64,000 nucleotides of DNA from assembly GCA_002309695.1 (NCBI GenBank), contig DBXV01000016.1, positions 158,917-222,916 of the forward strand. Reading direction: 5' to 3'. Of the stretch, positions 8,840 through 18,160 are shown piece by piece; the stretch's first letter is position 1; each line of letters starts with the position of its first letter. The notes beneath the pieces were generated by a model that was given only the letters and a program-made list of their open reading frames with translations, made no database searches and had not been told where the DNA came from. The position numbers and the translations under genes were made by a program. This stretch comes from Myxococcales bacterium UBA1203. GTDB lineage: Bacteria > Myxococcota > Myxococcia > Myxococcales > UBA5297.

Positions 8840-11800
8840 TTACGGAATCAGCTTGCCGTCAGACATCTGCTCCCACAGCAGCTGATTCATGGTGGACGGA
8901 TATTTGATGGTCGGCATGTTGTTCCATCCGGTGTCCGAGGCAGCCAGATCTTTCAGCTCGCCCTTGGCCGTCACCACGAGGATGTGCTTGTCGTAAATGA
9001 GCGGGCTGCTGGCGATGGGCGCGTCCACATCGGTGACGGTCGGCGCGCTGGACAGCGCGGGGCCGTTCGTCACAGCGCCCGTTTCGGGGTCCGTGAGCGA
9101 AGCGTTGCCCACGTCGAACTGATAGAGCTTGCCGCTGCCCTCGCCCGTTCCCAGGAAGCAGATGTCGGATGACTGTCCGGAGGCCGTCGCCGTGTAAACG
9201 CTGTTGCCGTCGGCCGCCGCCACCACGCCGCCCCACACGCTGTGCCCTTCCGCCAGCGGCTGATAGGTGAAGCTGGTGGAAGTGCATTCATTCAGCATCG
9301 GATACAGGTCCTCGATGCCGATGAGCCACGAATGCCAGCCGGGCTTGTTTTTCGCGGCGTTGTCGTCCGCGTCCGTAGGCGTGTCGGGGTTGTTGCCCGT
9401 TCCGGCAAAGACCTGAACCGTGCTCTTGTGGACGTTCACGATGGTCGAGATGCTGGAGAAGATGCCCTTGGACGTATCCGGGTAGTTTCTGAGCTTCTGG
9501 TTCAGGTCCACCAGGACGCAGGCGCTGGGCACCTGGCCCTCCACGAAGTTTCTCGTGTTGATTTTGTAAATCCTGCCCTTGGTGGTGGGGACGTAGAGGA
9601 CATCGACGATGCCGTCGTTATTAATGTCCACGCCCGGCACTTCACCGCCCACGCCTTCACCGATTTCGAGAGGGAAGAAGCCCACCAGCCTGGAGCCGCT
9701 GGCATTGCGTTCACTGTCCGTCAGCGCCACGTTTCCGTCGTTTTTCACATAGACGGGGCGGCCGGTGGCCATGTCGATGAGATAGACGGCGCCCGCTTTT
9801 CCATTGGGCGGGATGAAGTCGGTGGGCAGCACGGCGACCCAGCGGGTGGCTTCCGTATTGTTCTTGTTGAAGCTCATGCGGACGACCGTGGGCGAATGGC
9901 GAGAGCCGTTTTTATCGACGCCCGAATCGGTCAGCTCGGCCCCTGTCGCCGGCGTTGCGTGATTGGACCTGTATTTAACGGTGCCGGAATTGTTCAGAAC
10001 GACACTCTCCTGATTCAGGTCGATTTCCCACATGGGGGAAGGCGCATCCTGAGCATCTGAATCGCCCATGCCGACTTTGGTAATGTCCAAGGCGAATGAA
10101 ACCGTCGAGTTGGGGCCGCCGGACATGACCAGCGCCGTCTTCGCGCCTGCGTTGGGATGGTCATCGTCCCGCGTCCATTCGTTGTTCTGCATTTTGGACA
10201 GATTGCCGCTGCTCAGAAGAGGCAGGTTGATGTCGGCAATGGAGGGGGATGCATCGGCAATAACACGCTCAGTCCACACATTATCGTCGGTCATATTGTT
10301 CAGCATGCTCGGCAGCGACAGGCGCGGAATATAGAAGAACAATTCATGGCCGTCGCCGTAGCGATGGGCGTCATCAACACCCTTAAAGTAACCGTAATGG
10401 GTCACATATTCGCTGTCCTCGGGGGAATCATACCGGTAATTGCCGGCGTCAAAGGCATGCAGGAAACCATCTTTGGTGCCGACGTAGGCAACCGTACGCC
10501 TCTCGGCCAGCGCGCTCTGGAAGTTTTCCTTATATTTCACGCGCTCGGCGCCCCACAGGTTAGGCCGCTCGGAAGGCGGCCCCAGAATGGCGGGCACGGA
10601 GTGGGAAATCGCTCCCAGACGCCATCCTCTGGCCCAGGTATTGTTGCCGTCATTCTCAATGCCCTTAATCCAGCGAATCAGGGCATTACGCTCGATCAGA
10701 GCGTTGCCATTGACGACGGCCGACTCTTGGCTGCTGCTCGTCCAGGTGCAGTATTCGCTGTCATATCTGTTGCCAGCCAGCCGGAACATGGCTTTGACAC
10801 CATCTTTGATGCTGCACATGGCCGTATTGGTGGGATAGGAGTCGCGGATACGGGTGGAATAGGCGGGGAATACATCTGTATCAAGCTGCGTGACGTCCGA
10901 GACATTCGTTTTGGGCGTGATTTCCTTAAGCACCCTCTTTCCGTCAGTGATGCCCGAGGTATAGAGCCTGCGGTCAGTATCCAGTGAATTGAGGGCAATG
11001 CTCATCAGCTTTTTGCCCGCGTTCCAGCGGTTGCAGATACCGGTACAGGCCTTTTCCCTGTCTTCCTCCTGCTCGGCAAATGGATCGTAAAGTTTGCGAA
11101 GAATTAAATGGCCGCGGAGGGAATAATCCTTCGACATTTTGCCGTTGAGGTCTTTGGTATAGGCAAGTTCCGAAATCGGATAGCCGCACATGGATTTATC
11201 AATGTAATCGTTGGCGAGAGAGGTCCTCTGGTCATTGGCCTCGCCGGCGCCCTCTTCCTCACAGTCCGTCCCGGAAACCAGTTCGTATGAGCCATAGAGC
11301 GCCACATTGCCCAGCGCCACTGCCGATGAATTGGCGTAAGCACCTGTGGGAATGGCTGTGTAGCTGACGTCCAGCATGGTAACCAATGGATTACATTCCG
11401 CCGCGTCGCGGCTCGTCATCTGAATCTTCCAGCAGAGCTGCGAACCATAAATTCCGTTTTCAATCAGATTGATAGAATACGATTCCTGCGACCTGTCTGA
11501 TGTATCCAGCTTAATCCAGTTAATTTTTTCGGGATCGAGGCTGATATAAGAGCCAGTGCATTGAGGTGCGGTTTCACCACTCTTGCAGGCTGTTCTGTCC
11601 CACACACGGCAGTTGGAAGTCACCCAATATTCAATGTTGGCATCATCGGTTGAGTTGCATTTGTTTGGTCTGGGCTGGCAGTCGTAACTGTTATTGACAT
11701 TGGATGAACTTGTGGTGCTGCATGAATAGGTGATGTCGTCCGATTTCTTTAGTGTGACAGTAGAAACCACATAGTTGTCGCATCGGCTTTCATCCGAGGG

Positions 11801-14296
11801 ACAGATTTCCTGTGAAATGACTGTCGAAACCACGGCGCCGCCGGCGGGCTTCTGAATCACGAAGCTCACGTCGTCATACGTCTGGTCGCCGCCCCGGCGC
11901 GTATCTTCAAAGGAGAGAATCCAGTATTTCGGATAATTGATGGGGGCCGTGGTCATGGCGTGGTTGGCGCGCCAGTTGGACGGGTAGGGAATGACGAGGG
12001 GGGATTTATCGCCGGTCAGTTTGGCTTTTTCAAATGAGTGATTTTGAACGAGCGCGTTAATCATATTATAACTGCCGCTCTTTTGATTCACCCAATCACT
12101 GAAAGGCCTATTATACACATTTCCGCGAGGATAGGTGTAAGACTTATCCGGATGCTCAATTTCCGCATTGAGAAGAGATTTGGAGAACATCGGGAGGATG
12201 GACGTTTCAATCGCCAGCTTGCAGTAAGGATAGGTGCGTCCATCACGCTCTGTTGTTTCTATGTCCAGACAGCCATCATAATTTTTATAATTTGAATAAC
12301 CAATAATGAAGAAGACGAGCTCCGTTCCGGAGGCGATAGTTCCCAGACTTTTTGTATGGACATAATCGTTCCGGGTGGAATTCGCCACACTCTTTCCCGA
12401 GAGCAGACGGCCGGTGGCATCATACAATGCTACCGGATAGTTTGGAATATAATCATTATTACTTGGTGTATATGCGCCGCTGTACCAACTATGGAAGGTA
12501 TTCATATCCACCGCTTCCGGCAGAGCTTCCGGCCATGTATCTGAGGCATTGTCTGTCGTATTGTGGAAAATAATGCCGGCGCCGAGGCCTCGATAATTGT
12601 TTTTGGCATCCGGCGGTTCCAGCAAATTGGGAACGCGGGGCCACAGACCGCCGTCCGAATAAAAATGCTGGCGGTCCCTGCCGGGACGCAGTTTTTCTCT
12701 GCTGTTCAATAAATTATTATAATCTTTATTTTCGCCGACGACATAGCAGGCATCGACCTTTTGATTTGTTGGCGTTTCCTCTGTCGTGCAGGCACAGGTG
12801 CTGGTTCCTGTGGTGACGAAGCAGTCCGCATTGCGTGTGCAGCTCTGTGAAGTATCCTCAGAACAGCGCTTGGGTGAGTCACCGTTGCAGACGCATGCGC
12901 CTAAAGAACAGTCAGTATTTCCAGTACATGATTTGGACGGATTGCCGGCGCAGTGACCTCTTTGAGAATCGGAAATACACTTGTTGTGCTCCCCAGGACA
13001 ATCCTTATTCTGCTTGCAGACCTTTGAGGGCTCTTGGCTGCAATGTGTTTGAAATACACATTGTTTAGTGAGTTTAAAACCATTAAGTGTAGTAATATCG
13101 GGACAATCGTTATCGTTTGAACACGTTCTATTTAATGTCCCGGCACTAATCCCATTATAATAATAATAATAACAACTTCCAGTAGCGCCCGAATCAAAAA
13201 TACACTCATCAGCACATGCGGCGCCCCCATCGTCCATCGAACAGGAAGTGCCGCTGCTGTTTGAACATGAATATGTACCGAGACACACCTCCTGACAGGT
13301 CCCGGTGTCTTGAATCATGTCGCAGTCAGAATCTTCACCGCATTCTTTGGAGCTGTCATTCTCGCAGGCACAGGTCGTGGTTTTGATGGTTGCGAATGTT
13401 TTGGGACAAAAGTCTTTGTTGTTGTCTGTTAAGTCGCTTTTGTGGTTGGTCCATTGATCCGTTGATGCATTATATGCGGGGCCCGTTCCATAGGTGCGAA
13501 TAGTCCCCTGGAAGGCGTTGTCGCATCCCTTCACTGCAATCAGCGGAAGAGAATAAGTTTTTCCTTCATATTCAAAGGTGGAGGTTTGACCGCTGCCGGT
13601 GCATTTATTCGTGGCAGTCCAGTTGTCAGTATGACGGTCGCTGAGGGGATAGGTATTGGGAGCTGAAAAGGCACCCGTTGTGGCATCACCGCAATTCGTC
13701 CGGCCGTGCGCGACGCATAAATCATAATCCACGATGCCAAACAAATCTTCGTGGAAGTCGGGAATATGATTGTTGTCCGTATCCGCCAGTCTGTCCTCCT
13801 GCCCATTGCTGCCCTGGATGATATAGCCGCGGTCAATCAATTCCTGATATTTCAGGTAGCCCAGCGCCGTCGTAGCGCCGCCGCCCATCTGGTCCGTGAG
13901 GAAGGAGATTTTAACCTCGCCGGTGGTGGGAATGACAATCCGAGAGGCGTCCAATGCGCTGCTGGGGGCCAGGAAAATACCCGAATTCGAGGATGTAATG
14001 CCCGAGACAGTAGAGGAATTCATTACCTGCTCGCGCTTTTCCGCGTCGGTCAGGTCAATCCGGCTGTTTTCGGCACTGCTGACCACGCAGGCGCCGTTGT
14101 CAGAAGCTCCTCCCGATATGGGGGAATTGGTGATGTCGTCATCGGCCCGGACATCCGTCGTGCAGATGCCAAAGATGGACAGGCTCAGGACCGTGCCCGC
14201 AGCAATGGCAAATGCCTTTGTCGGGGAAAAGTCGTTGGGGTGAGATTTCGTCTGTCTGAATTGCGGTTTTCCGTTTTTCAGATGCTCTCTCATCAT
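8840..14296 (-). CDS. pilY1: PilY1-type pilus tip adhesin/biogenesis factor with cysteine-rich array
   Basis: An 1818-residue exported protein. After a basic leader and hydrophobic segment (about 25-50) comes a type-3-repeat-like calcium motif (DTDNNHIPDFHED, about 175). A Cys-rich region follows (about 305-517) with at least five units of the form C-x4-(S)-x-x-C-x4-DC-x5-9-C. The C-terminal third is the PilY1 beta-propeller, starting near RTVAYVGTKDGFLHAFDAG (about 1280) and holding the calcium loop DINNDGIVD (about 1555). PilY1 caps type IV pili, promotes assembly and mediates adhesion or surface sensing. GGAGGG lies 6 nt before the chosen ATG at 14296; starts at 14326, 14302 and 14293 are alternatives. 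Last gene of the pilXVW-Y1 operon. The 10.5-14 kb part is visibly more AT-rich than its neighbours. Confidence 0.9.
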   Translation of the reverse strand: MMREHLKNGKPQFRQTKSHPNDFSPTKAFAIAAGTVLSLSIFGICTTDVRADDDITNSPISGGASDNGACVVSSAENSRIDLTDAEKREQVMNSSTVSGITSSNSGIFLAPSSALDASRIVIPTTGEVKISFLTDQMGGGATTALGYLKYQELIDRGYIIQGSNGQEDRLADTDNNHIPDFHEDLFGIVDYDLCVAHGRTNCGDATTGAFSAPNTYPLSDRHTDNWTATNKCTGSGQTSTFEYEGKTYSLPLIAVKGCDNAFQGTIRTYGTGPAYNASTDQWTNHKSDLTDNNKDFCPKTFATIKTTTCACENDSSKECGEDSDCDMIQDTGTCQEVCLGTYSCSNSSGTSCSMDDGGAACADECIFDSGATGSCYYYYYNGISAGTLNRTCSNDNDCPDITTLNGFKLTKQCVFQTHCSQEPSKVCKQNKDCPGEHNKCISDSQRGHCAGNPSKSCTGNTDCSLGACVCNGDSPKRCSEDTSQSCTRNADCFVTTGTSTCACTTEETPTNQKVDACYVVGENKDYNNLLNSREKLRPGRDRQHFYSDGGLWPRVPNLLEPPDAKNNYRGLGAGIIFHNTTDNASDTWPEALPEAVDMNTFHSWYSGAYTPSNNDYIPNYPVALYDATGRLLSGKSVANSTRNDYVHTKSLGTIASGTELVFFIIGYSNYKNYDGCLDIETTERDGRTYPYCKLAIETSILPMFSKSLLNAEIEHPDKSYTYPRGNVYNRPFSDWVNQKSGSYNMINALVQNHSFEKAKLTGDKSPLVIPYPSNWRANHAMTTAPINYPKYWILSFEDTRRGGDQTYDDVSFVIQKPAGGAVVSTVISQEICPSDESRCDNYVVSTVTLKKSDDITYSCSTTSSSNVNNSYDCQPRPNKCNSTDDANIEYWVTSNCRVWDRTACKSGETAPQCTGSYISLDPEKINWIKLDTSDRSQESYSINLIENGIYGSQLCWKIQMTSRDAAECNPLVTMLDVSYTAIPTGAYANSSAVALGNVALYGSYELVSGTDCEEEGAGEANDQRTSLANDYIDKSMCGYPISELAYTKDLNGKMSKDYSLRGHLILRKLYDPFAEQEEDREKACTGICNRWNAGKKLMSIALNSLDTDRRLYTSGITDGKRVLKEITPKTNVSDVTQLDTDVFPAYSTRIRDSYPTNTAMCSIKDGVKAMFRLAGNRYDSEYCTWTSSSQESAVVNGNALIERNALIRWIKGIENDGNNTWARGWRLGAISHSVPAILGPPSERPNLWGAERVKYKENFQSALAERRTVAYVGTKDGFLHAFDAGNYRYDSPEDSEYVTHYGYFKGVDDAHRYGDGHELFFYIPRLSLPSMLNNMTDDNVWTERVIADASPSIADINLPLLSSGNLSKMQNNEWTRDDDHPNAGAKTALVMSGGPNSTVSFALDITKVGMGDSDAQDAPSPMWEIDLNQESVVLNNSGTVKYRSNHATPATGAELTDSGVDKNGSRHSPTVVRMSFNKNNTEATRWVAVLPTDFIPPNGKAGAVYLIDMATGRPVYVKNDGNVALTDSERNASGSRLVGFFPLEIGEGVGGEVPGVDINNDGIVDVLYVPTTKGRIYKINTRNFVEGQVPSACVLVDLNQKLRNYPDTSKGIFSSISTIVNVHKSTVQVFAGTGNNPDTPTDADDNAAKNKPGWHSWLIGIEDLYPMLNECTSTSFTYQPLAEGHSVWGGVVAAADGNSVYTATASGQSSDICFLGTGEGSGKLYQFDVGNASLTDPETGAVTNGPALSSAPTVTDVDAPIASSPLIYDKHILVVTAKGELKDLAASDTGWNNMPTIKYPSTMNQLLWEQMSDGKLIP

Positions 14297-14385
14297 GTGC
14301 ATCCCTCCGTATTTGCGGGCGTCCATCTAGGACCGCCCCTACAATCAATGACCTGATTCAGAACCGATAAATCAGGCACCTGCGC

Positions 14386-15741
14386 TTAACGGATATATTG
14401 ATTCAAATTGACCAGATTCAGATTCTTGGGATTGACGCGGGCCGTTCCGTTTCTGACCTGATATAATGAGGAATCCAGGTCTTCCGCGGCGGACGTGCAT
14501 TTACCGGGATTACTTTCATTACATTTTTTGCGAACGAGCAGGCTGACTTCAATCTGCGCTGCCCGATGAAGCAGGGGAACGGCATATTTTTCCGTCGCCC
14601 AGGTATTCCAGAGAGTCTCAACGCCGCTTCCGGAGGTTTTATTCATCATAGCATAGTCTTTGGATTCTATGCTTGTCGGCAGGTCCTGATCGGAGTCCAG
14701 AAGATGGTCCGTCAGCGCGGAGAGACTGTCCGCCGTCGTGAAGTCTTCCTGTTTGAAAAGCATAATGCCCGCGGTGTCCAGCGGCTTTGTATTGTCGGTC
14801 ACAATGCGCTGCCGCGCCAAGTCGGTCGGGTTGGCGATATTGAATGCCGAATAGCGGAGAGACAACGTTTCCATTTCGTCGGAAATGGTCTGCCACGTCG
14901 TGGAGCGCTCGCTGTTGGGCAGATAGAGCAGGCGCGCGGCATTATTCGCATTCGGCGCCACATAAGCCCAGGCCGCGTTGATGTGGAAGCCATTGGTCAG
15001 AAAGCGCGCCGTCCTGAGGGGAATAATGAGGGTCTTGGTGAGCGCGCTGGAGGTTGCGTCTGTAAACGGCGTCAGGTCGCAGGTGCGGTTCAAATGGATG
15101 AGCAGAGTGCCGGTGGTTGGGTTGGAAGTGTATTGTGAATCGGGATTGACCGATTGAATCAGACATTGGGCACCCGACTGCTGATTGACCAGAAGAAAAC
15201 TGGTGACGGAGGGCCGAACAGGGGTCTCGGCATTTCCAGCCCAATAGCGGATAGTGGCGGAGCTGCCGGAGGCCGTCAGATTCATCGTGGAACTGTCTAT
15301 GTTGGTGATTTGCAGCGCGTACTGAACTTCACCGGAAAAAATCGTCAGCAGACTGCAATTCTGGGTGAGGCAGACGGTTCCGGCCGGGGTTCCATCCTCA
15401 AAATTAAATGTCTGCGTAGAGATATTGCGAATGGAAATGGGCAGATAGGGGCGGTCCTTTCCCGCGTTTGTCTGGTGGATGCCATCAACCACCATCTGCG
15501 CGAAGCCGGCGCCTGCCCGCTCCAGCTCCTTGGCCAGAAGATCCTGCGACAGGCGCACACTTGTCTGAGTCAGCATGACCTCCTGCTGGTCCAGGTTGAA
15601 TTTGTTGAGGGCGGCCCCGGCCGACATCGCGGATGCCAGGCAAATGAGAGAAATGAGCGTGGCAATCATCAGCTCGATGAGCGTGAAGCCGCCGCAGCTG
15701 CGGCCGGAATGCTTTTTCAGTGAAATCATGGAGGACATCAT
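14386..15741 (-). CDS. pilW: PilW-type minor pilin
   Basis: A 451-residue type IV prepilin with the class III signal G-FTLIELMIATLISL (cleavage after Gly18, Glu at +5) and one N-terminal hydrophobic helix. The large, mostly beta C-terminal domain and its place between pilV and pilY1 are typical of PilW, a minor pilin that helps initiate the pilus together with PilV, PilX and PilY1. ATG at 15741 overlaps the pilV stop by 4 nt (ATGA), implying translational coupling; a second Met four codons in is possible. The C-terminal half has a Cys pair (KKCNESNPGKC). Confidence 0.85.
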   Translation of the reverse strand: MMSSMISLKKHSGRSCGGFTLIELMIATLISLICLASAMSAGAALNKFNLDQQEVMLTQTSVRLSQDLLAKELERAGAGFAQMVVDGIHQTNAGKDRPYLPISIRNISTQTFNFEDGTPAGTVCLTQNCSLLTIFSGEVQYALQITNIDSSTMNLTASGSSATIRYWAGNAETPVRPSVTSFLLVNQQSGAQCLIQSVNPDSQYTSNPTTGTLLIHLNRTCDLTPFTDATSSALTKTLIIPLRTARFLTNGFHINAAWAYVAPNANNAARLLYLPNSERSTTWQTISDEMETLSLRYSAFNIANPTDLARQRIVTDNTKPLDTAGIMLFKQEDFTTADSLSALTDHLLDSDQDLPTSIESKDYAMMNKTSGSGVETLWNTWATEKYAVPLLHRAAQIEVSLLVRKKCNESNPGKCTSAAEDLDSSLYQVRNGTARVNPKNLNLVNLNQYIR

Positions 15742-16322
15742 TGAGTCACCCTCGTCTGATACACCACGAACATGGGGCGATTGGGACCGCCGGTCGTTCC
15801 GTCGAGATGAACGTCATTCCAGCGAATGGTCACGCGGACATTGGCGACATTGGCGAGCGAAATCGGCGTATCTGTCGTGCCGCTTTTGTAGGTGCGATCG
15901 AATGGGGGATCGTCGTCCGTCGTGTGATTCATTGTGGTGACATATATTCTTGCCTGGAACAGGGTCCCCTCACAGTCGGCGTTTTCTCCTAGTTCAATCG
16001 GTGTGCCTTTGGTGGGCCAGCAATAGAGTTTCGGATTGTTGTCGTCGTTGTTGTGCATGTAGTGCTCAAAGAGGCGACCGCAGGCATCGGTCTCCGCGTT
16101 GGGCGCGCAGCCATAGGTGCGAACCTCTTCCATCACCTGCTCGGCCAGCGCGGAGGCATTGGCGTAATTCCGATTGTAGGCGAGCCGGTCCGAGATGAAG
16201 GCGGTCAGCTTGGCGGCTCCGGCGAGGCCGACGCCGAGGATGGCAGTGGTCGCCATCGCCTCAATCAGGGTGAGCCCCCGTCTGGTCAGCTTTGTCCTGC
16301 GGATGGCATTGGAGAGCGTCAT
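15738..16322 (-). CDS. pilV: PilV-type minor pilin
   Basis: A 194-residue prepilin. The leader MTLSNAIRRTKLTRRG is basic and followed by LTLIEAMATTAILGVGL; cleavage is expected after Gly16, and Glu21 is the conserved +5 residue. The sequence ALAEQVMEEVRTYGC after the helix matches the PilV/GspI pattern (alignment of a Leu-Ala-x-x-hydrophobic-hydrophobic-E/D segment). It sits second in the pilX-pilV-pilW-pilY1 group. Its stop overlaps the pilW start. Cysteines at about 70 and 83 could form a disulfide in the periplasm. Confidence 0.85.
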   Translation of the reverse strand: MTLSNAIRRTKLTRRGLTLIEAMATTAILGVGLAGAAKLTAFISDRLAYNRNYANASALAEQVMEEVRTYGCAPNAETDACGRLFEHYMHNNDDNNPKLYCWPTKGTPIELGENADCEGTLFQARIYVTTMNHTTDDDPPFDRTYKSGTTDTPISLANVANVRVTIRWNDVHLDGTTGGPNRPMFVVYQTRVTQ

Positions 16323-16391
16323 GCGTGCCTCTGGAAAATGATTTTGAATAGGAATGGAAGAAGCGAACGAACGGTCAAAGCGGAGCGCGAT

Positions 16392-17129
16392 TTAATACGT
16401 GGAGTTCTGCTTGCTACTGTCGCCGCCCTTCTGGCCGCTGTACCCAACAGATGATTCGGAAGGCATGGGGCCGGTGACGAGCGCGCGGACGATGGCGCGA
16501 ATGGGACGGCCTCTGTCTGTCTGGACCTCACCCACGGAAACGACCCAGAACTGGCGGTTGGAGTCCCCCGTGAAATCACTGTCGTCCTCGTCGTCGTAGT
16601 AGAAGCTGCGGAAGCTGACGTTCGCCTGCTCGGGATAATACTCGCTGTCGTCGTCACTCAGGCTGTCGGAGAAATTGTGGTCCGCGTCGGGGCGGATTGC
16701 GTAGGGGGTGCTGGGCAGGAGCTCATAGAGGCATGGCGTGGCTTTGGTGGTGCCGGATGTGTCGTTGCAGGGGCCAGGGACGCCAAAAGCCGGCCCTGTC
16801 CTGTTGAGCGGCGTAGTCGCAGGCGAGGCACCCGTCAGGTCGGAAAAGACGTTGTTGAAGCCCGAGTCCAGCGTCCACAGAGAACGGATGACAGCCCGCG
16901 ACTCGGCCAGGCCTGCCTCAGCCGCGTAGAAGGCAATTCTCTCCTTCAGCAGCTGGTGCTGGACGTTGTTTTCGCCCGAGACCATGTGGAAGGAGACAGC
17001 GGCGCCCACACCGATGGCAGCGAGGAAGCCGATGGCCGCCAGCAGGGCGATGCCGCGCTGCGTGCGAATGCATGAGGAAGGCTTCTGCGTGTTGGAGGAC
17101 GTATTTTTGGGGACGGTGGAATTTTTCAT
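16392..17129 (-). CDS. pilX: PilX-type minor pilin
   Basis: A 245-residue protein with a 26-residue polar leader ending RTQRG, then the hydrophobic helix IALLAAIGFLAAIGVGAAV. The +5 position is Ala rather than Glu, as expected for PilX/GspK-like minor pilins that sit at the tip. The sequence KERIAFYAAEAGLAESRAV after the helix is the PilX_N hallmark (Y/F-AAEAGL). An Asp-rich stretch (about 185-205) could bind calcium. The start at 17129 has GGAG 7 nt upstream; the open frame continues to 17486 without any signal. First gene of the pilX-V-W-Y1 operon, 38-65 nt below a plausible sigma70 promoter. Confidence 0.85.
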   Translation of the reverse strand: MKNSTVPKNTSSNTQKPSSCIRTQRGIALLAAIGFLAAIGVGAAVSFHMVSGENNVQHQLLKERIAFYAAEAGLAESRAVIRSLWTLDSGFNNVFSDLTGASPATTPLNRTGPAFGVPGPCNDTSGTTKATPCLYELLPSTPYAIRPDADHNFSDSLSDDDSEYYPEQANVSFRSFYYDDEDDSDFTGDSNRQFWVVSVGEVQTDRGRPIRAIVRALVTGPMPSESSVGYSGQKGGDSSKQNSTY

Positions 17130-17166
17130 GGGCCGCTCCGCGTAAAGGTCTTGAAAAAAAGCGCGA

Positions 17167-17194
17167 ATTCTAAGGGCGAACATTTTAGTTTCAA
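17167..17194 (-). promoter_or_regulatory. Putative sigma70 promoter of the pilin operon
   Basis: On the minus strand TTGAAA (17194-17189) and TAGAAT (17172-17167) are separated by 16 nt. The site is 38 nt upstream of the pilX ATG in an AT-rich interval. Supported by consensus match only. Confidence 0.5.
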
Positions 17195-17248
17195 TATGTA
17201 ATCTAGGCAGATGTCGGCCGAGGAAGGCGCCCGAAAGGGCAGGGGGAG

Positions 17249-17294
17249 AAAAAAAACGCCCCGGCTCCGGGACAGGCCGGAAAACCGGGGCGTT
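17249..17294 (-). terminator. Intrinsic terminator after clpP
   Basis: On the minus strand a 10-bp perfect stem AACGCCCCGG/CCGGGGCGTT encloses a smaller hairpin (CCGGCCTGTCCCGG) and is followed by eight T. It lies 59 nt beyond the clpP stop and separates clpP from the pilin operon. Confidence 0.85.
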
Positions 17295-17352
17295 GGCTTG
17301 TTTCAGCGCCTGGAGCAGCCCGGAGAGGCCGCCGGCATTGAAGAGAGAAACG

Positions 17353-17943
17353 TCACTTTTTGCGGCTGACCACGCTGTCGATGAGGCCGTAGTCACACGC
17401 CTCCTGAGCCGACATGAAGTTGTCGCGGTCCGTGTCCCGCGTGATCTTGTCCACGGGCTGGCCGGTATGCAGCGCCAGAAGCTCATTCAGTCGCGCCTTG
17501 GTGCGCAGGATTTCGCGGGCGTGAATCTCAACATCGGAGGCCTGGCCGCGGGCGCCGCCCAGAACCTGATGAATCATAATGCTGGCATTGGGCAGGGCGT
17601 AGCGCTTGCCCTTGGCACCGGCCGCCAGCAGGAAGGCACCCATGGACGCGGCCTGTCCCAGACAGATGGTTGAGACAGGGCATTTGACGTACTGCATGGT
17701 GTCATAGATGGCCATGCCGGCCGTCACAGAACCACCCGGTGAGTTGATGTAAAAGTTGATGTCCTTGTCGGGGTCTTCGCTCTCCAGGAAGAGAATCTGC
17801 GCGGTGATGATGTTGGCCACATCGTCGTCCACAGGGGTGCCGAGGAAGATGATGCGGTCCTTCAGCAGGCGCGAATAGATGTCGTAGCTGCGCTCGCCGC
17901 GCTGCGTCTGCTCGATGACATACGGCATGGGGATGTAGGTCAT
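17353..17943 (-). CDS. clpP: ATP-dependent Clp protease proteolytic subunit
   Basis: A 196-residue serine peptidase, standard ClpP length. The catalytic triad is Ser100 (GQAASMGA), His125 (IMIHQVLGG) and Asp170 (ITRDTDRD). [18 protein letters not shown] and the C-terminal ACDYGLID are also typical. ClpP forms the two-ring tetradecamer that degrades proteins unfolded by ClpX or ClpA. It follows tig, as in many bacteria, but clpX and lon do not follow here: the next genes are pilins. An AAAGGA element lies 10 nt before ATG 17943. A terminator lies between tig and clpP, so independent expression is likely. Confidence 0.97.
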   Translation of the reverse strand: MTYIPMPYVIEQTQRGERSYDIYSRLLKDRIIFLGTPVDDDVANIITAQILFLESEDPDKDINFYINSPGGSVTAGMAIYDTMQYVKCPVSTICLGQAASMGAFLLAAGAKGKRYALPNASIMIHQVLGGARGQASDVEIHAREILRTKARLNELLALHTGQPVDKITRDTDRDNFMSAQEACDYGLIDSVVSRKK

Positions 17944-18056
17944 GTTGGTTCGTCCTTTCGTTTTGTCCTGCGTGCTGTGCTTCCTGCTGCGTGATGGCCG
18001 CTTTCATTCGGTCAGCTCTCCCATTCAGCGGCGGGGATGAGAGAGCTGTCAGCGAT

Positions 18057-18095
18057 AAAAAAATGAGGATGGAAAATCAGCTCTTCCATCCTCAT
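18057..18095 (-). terminator. Intrinsic terminator after tig
   Basis: On the minus strand an 11-bp stem ATGAGGATGGA/TCCATCCTCAT with an 11-nt loop is followed by a run of seven T. It sits between tig and clpP. Confidence 0.85.
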
Positions 18096-18160
18096 GTGAT
18101 GGCCACATGTGCCGGCCTCAAATGGGGGCCTCGAACTGGCCTTTGGGCTGCAGCGCGGCG

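Noticed and set aside
10500..14000. AT-richer half of pilY1 as a recent foreign island
   Set aside because: The composition shift is within a single gene and surface adhesins often differ from genome average; it is mentioned only as part of the Cys-rich finding.
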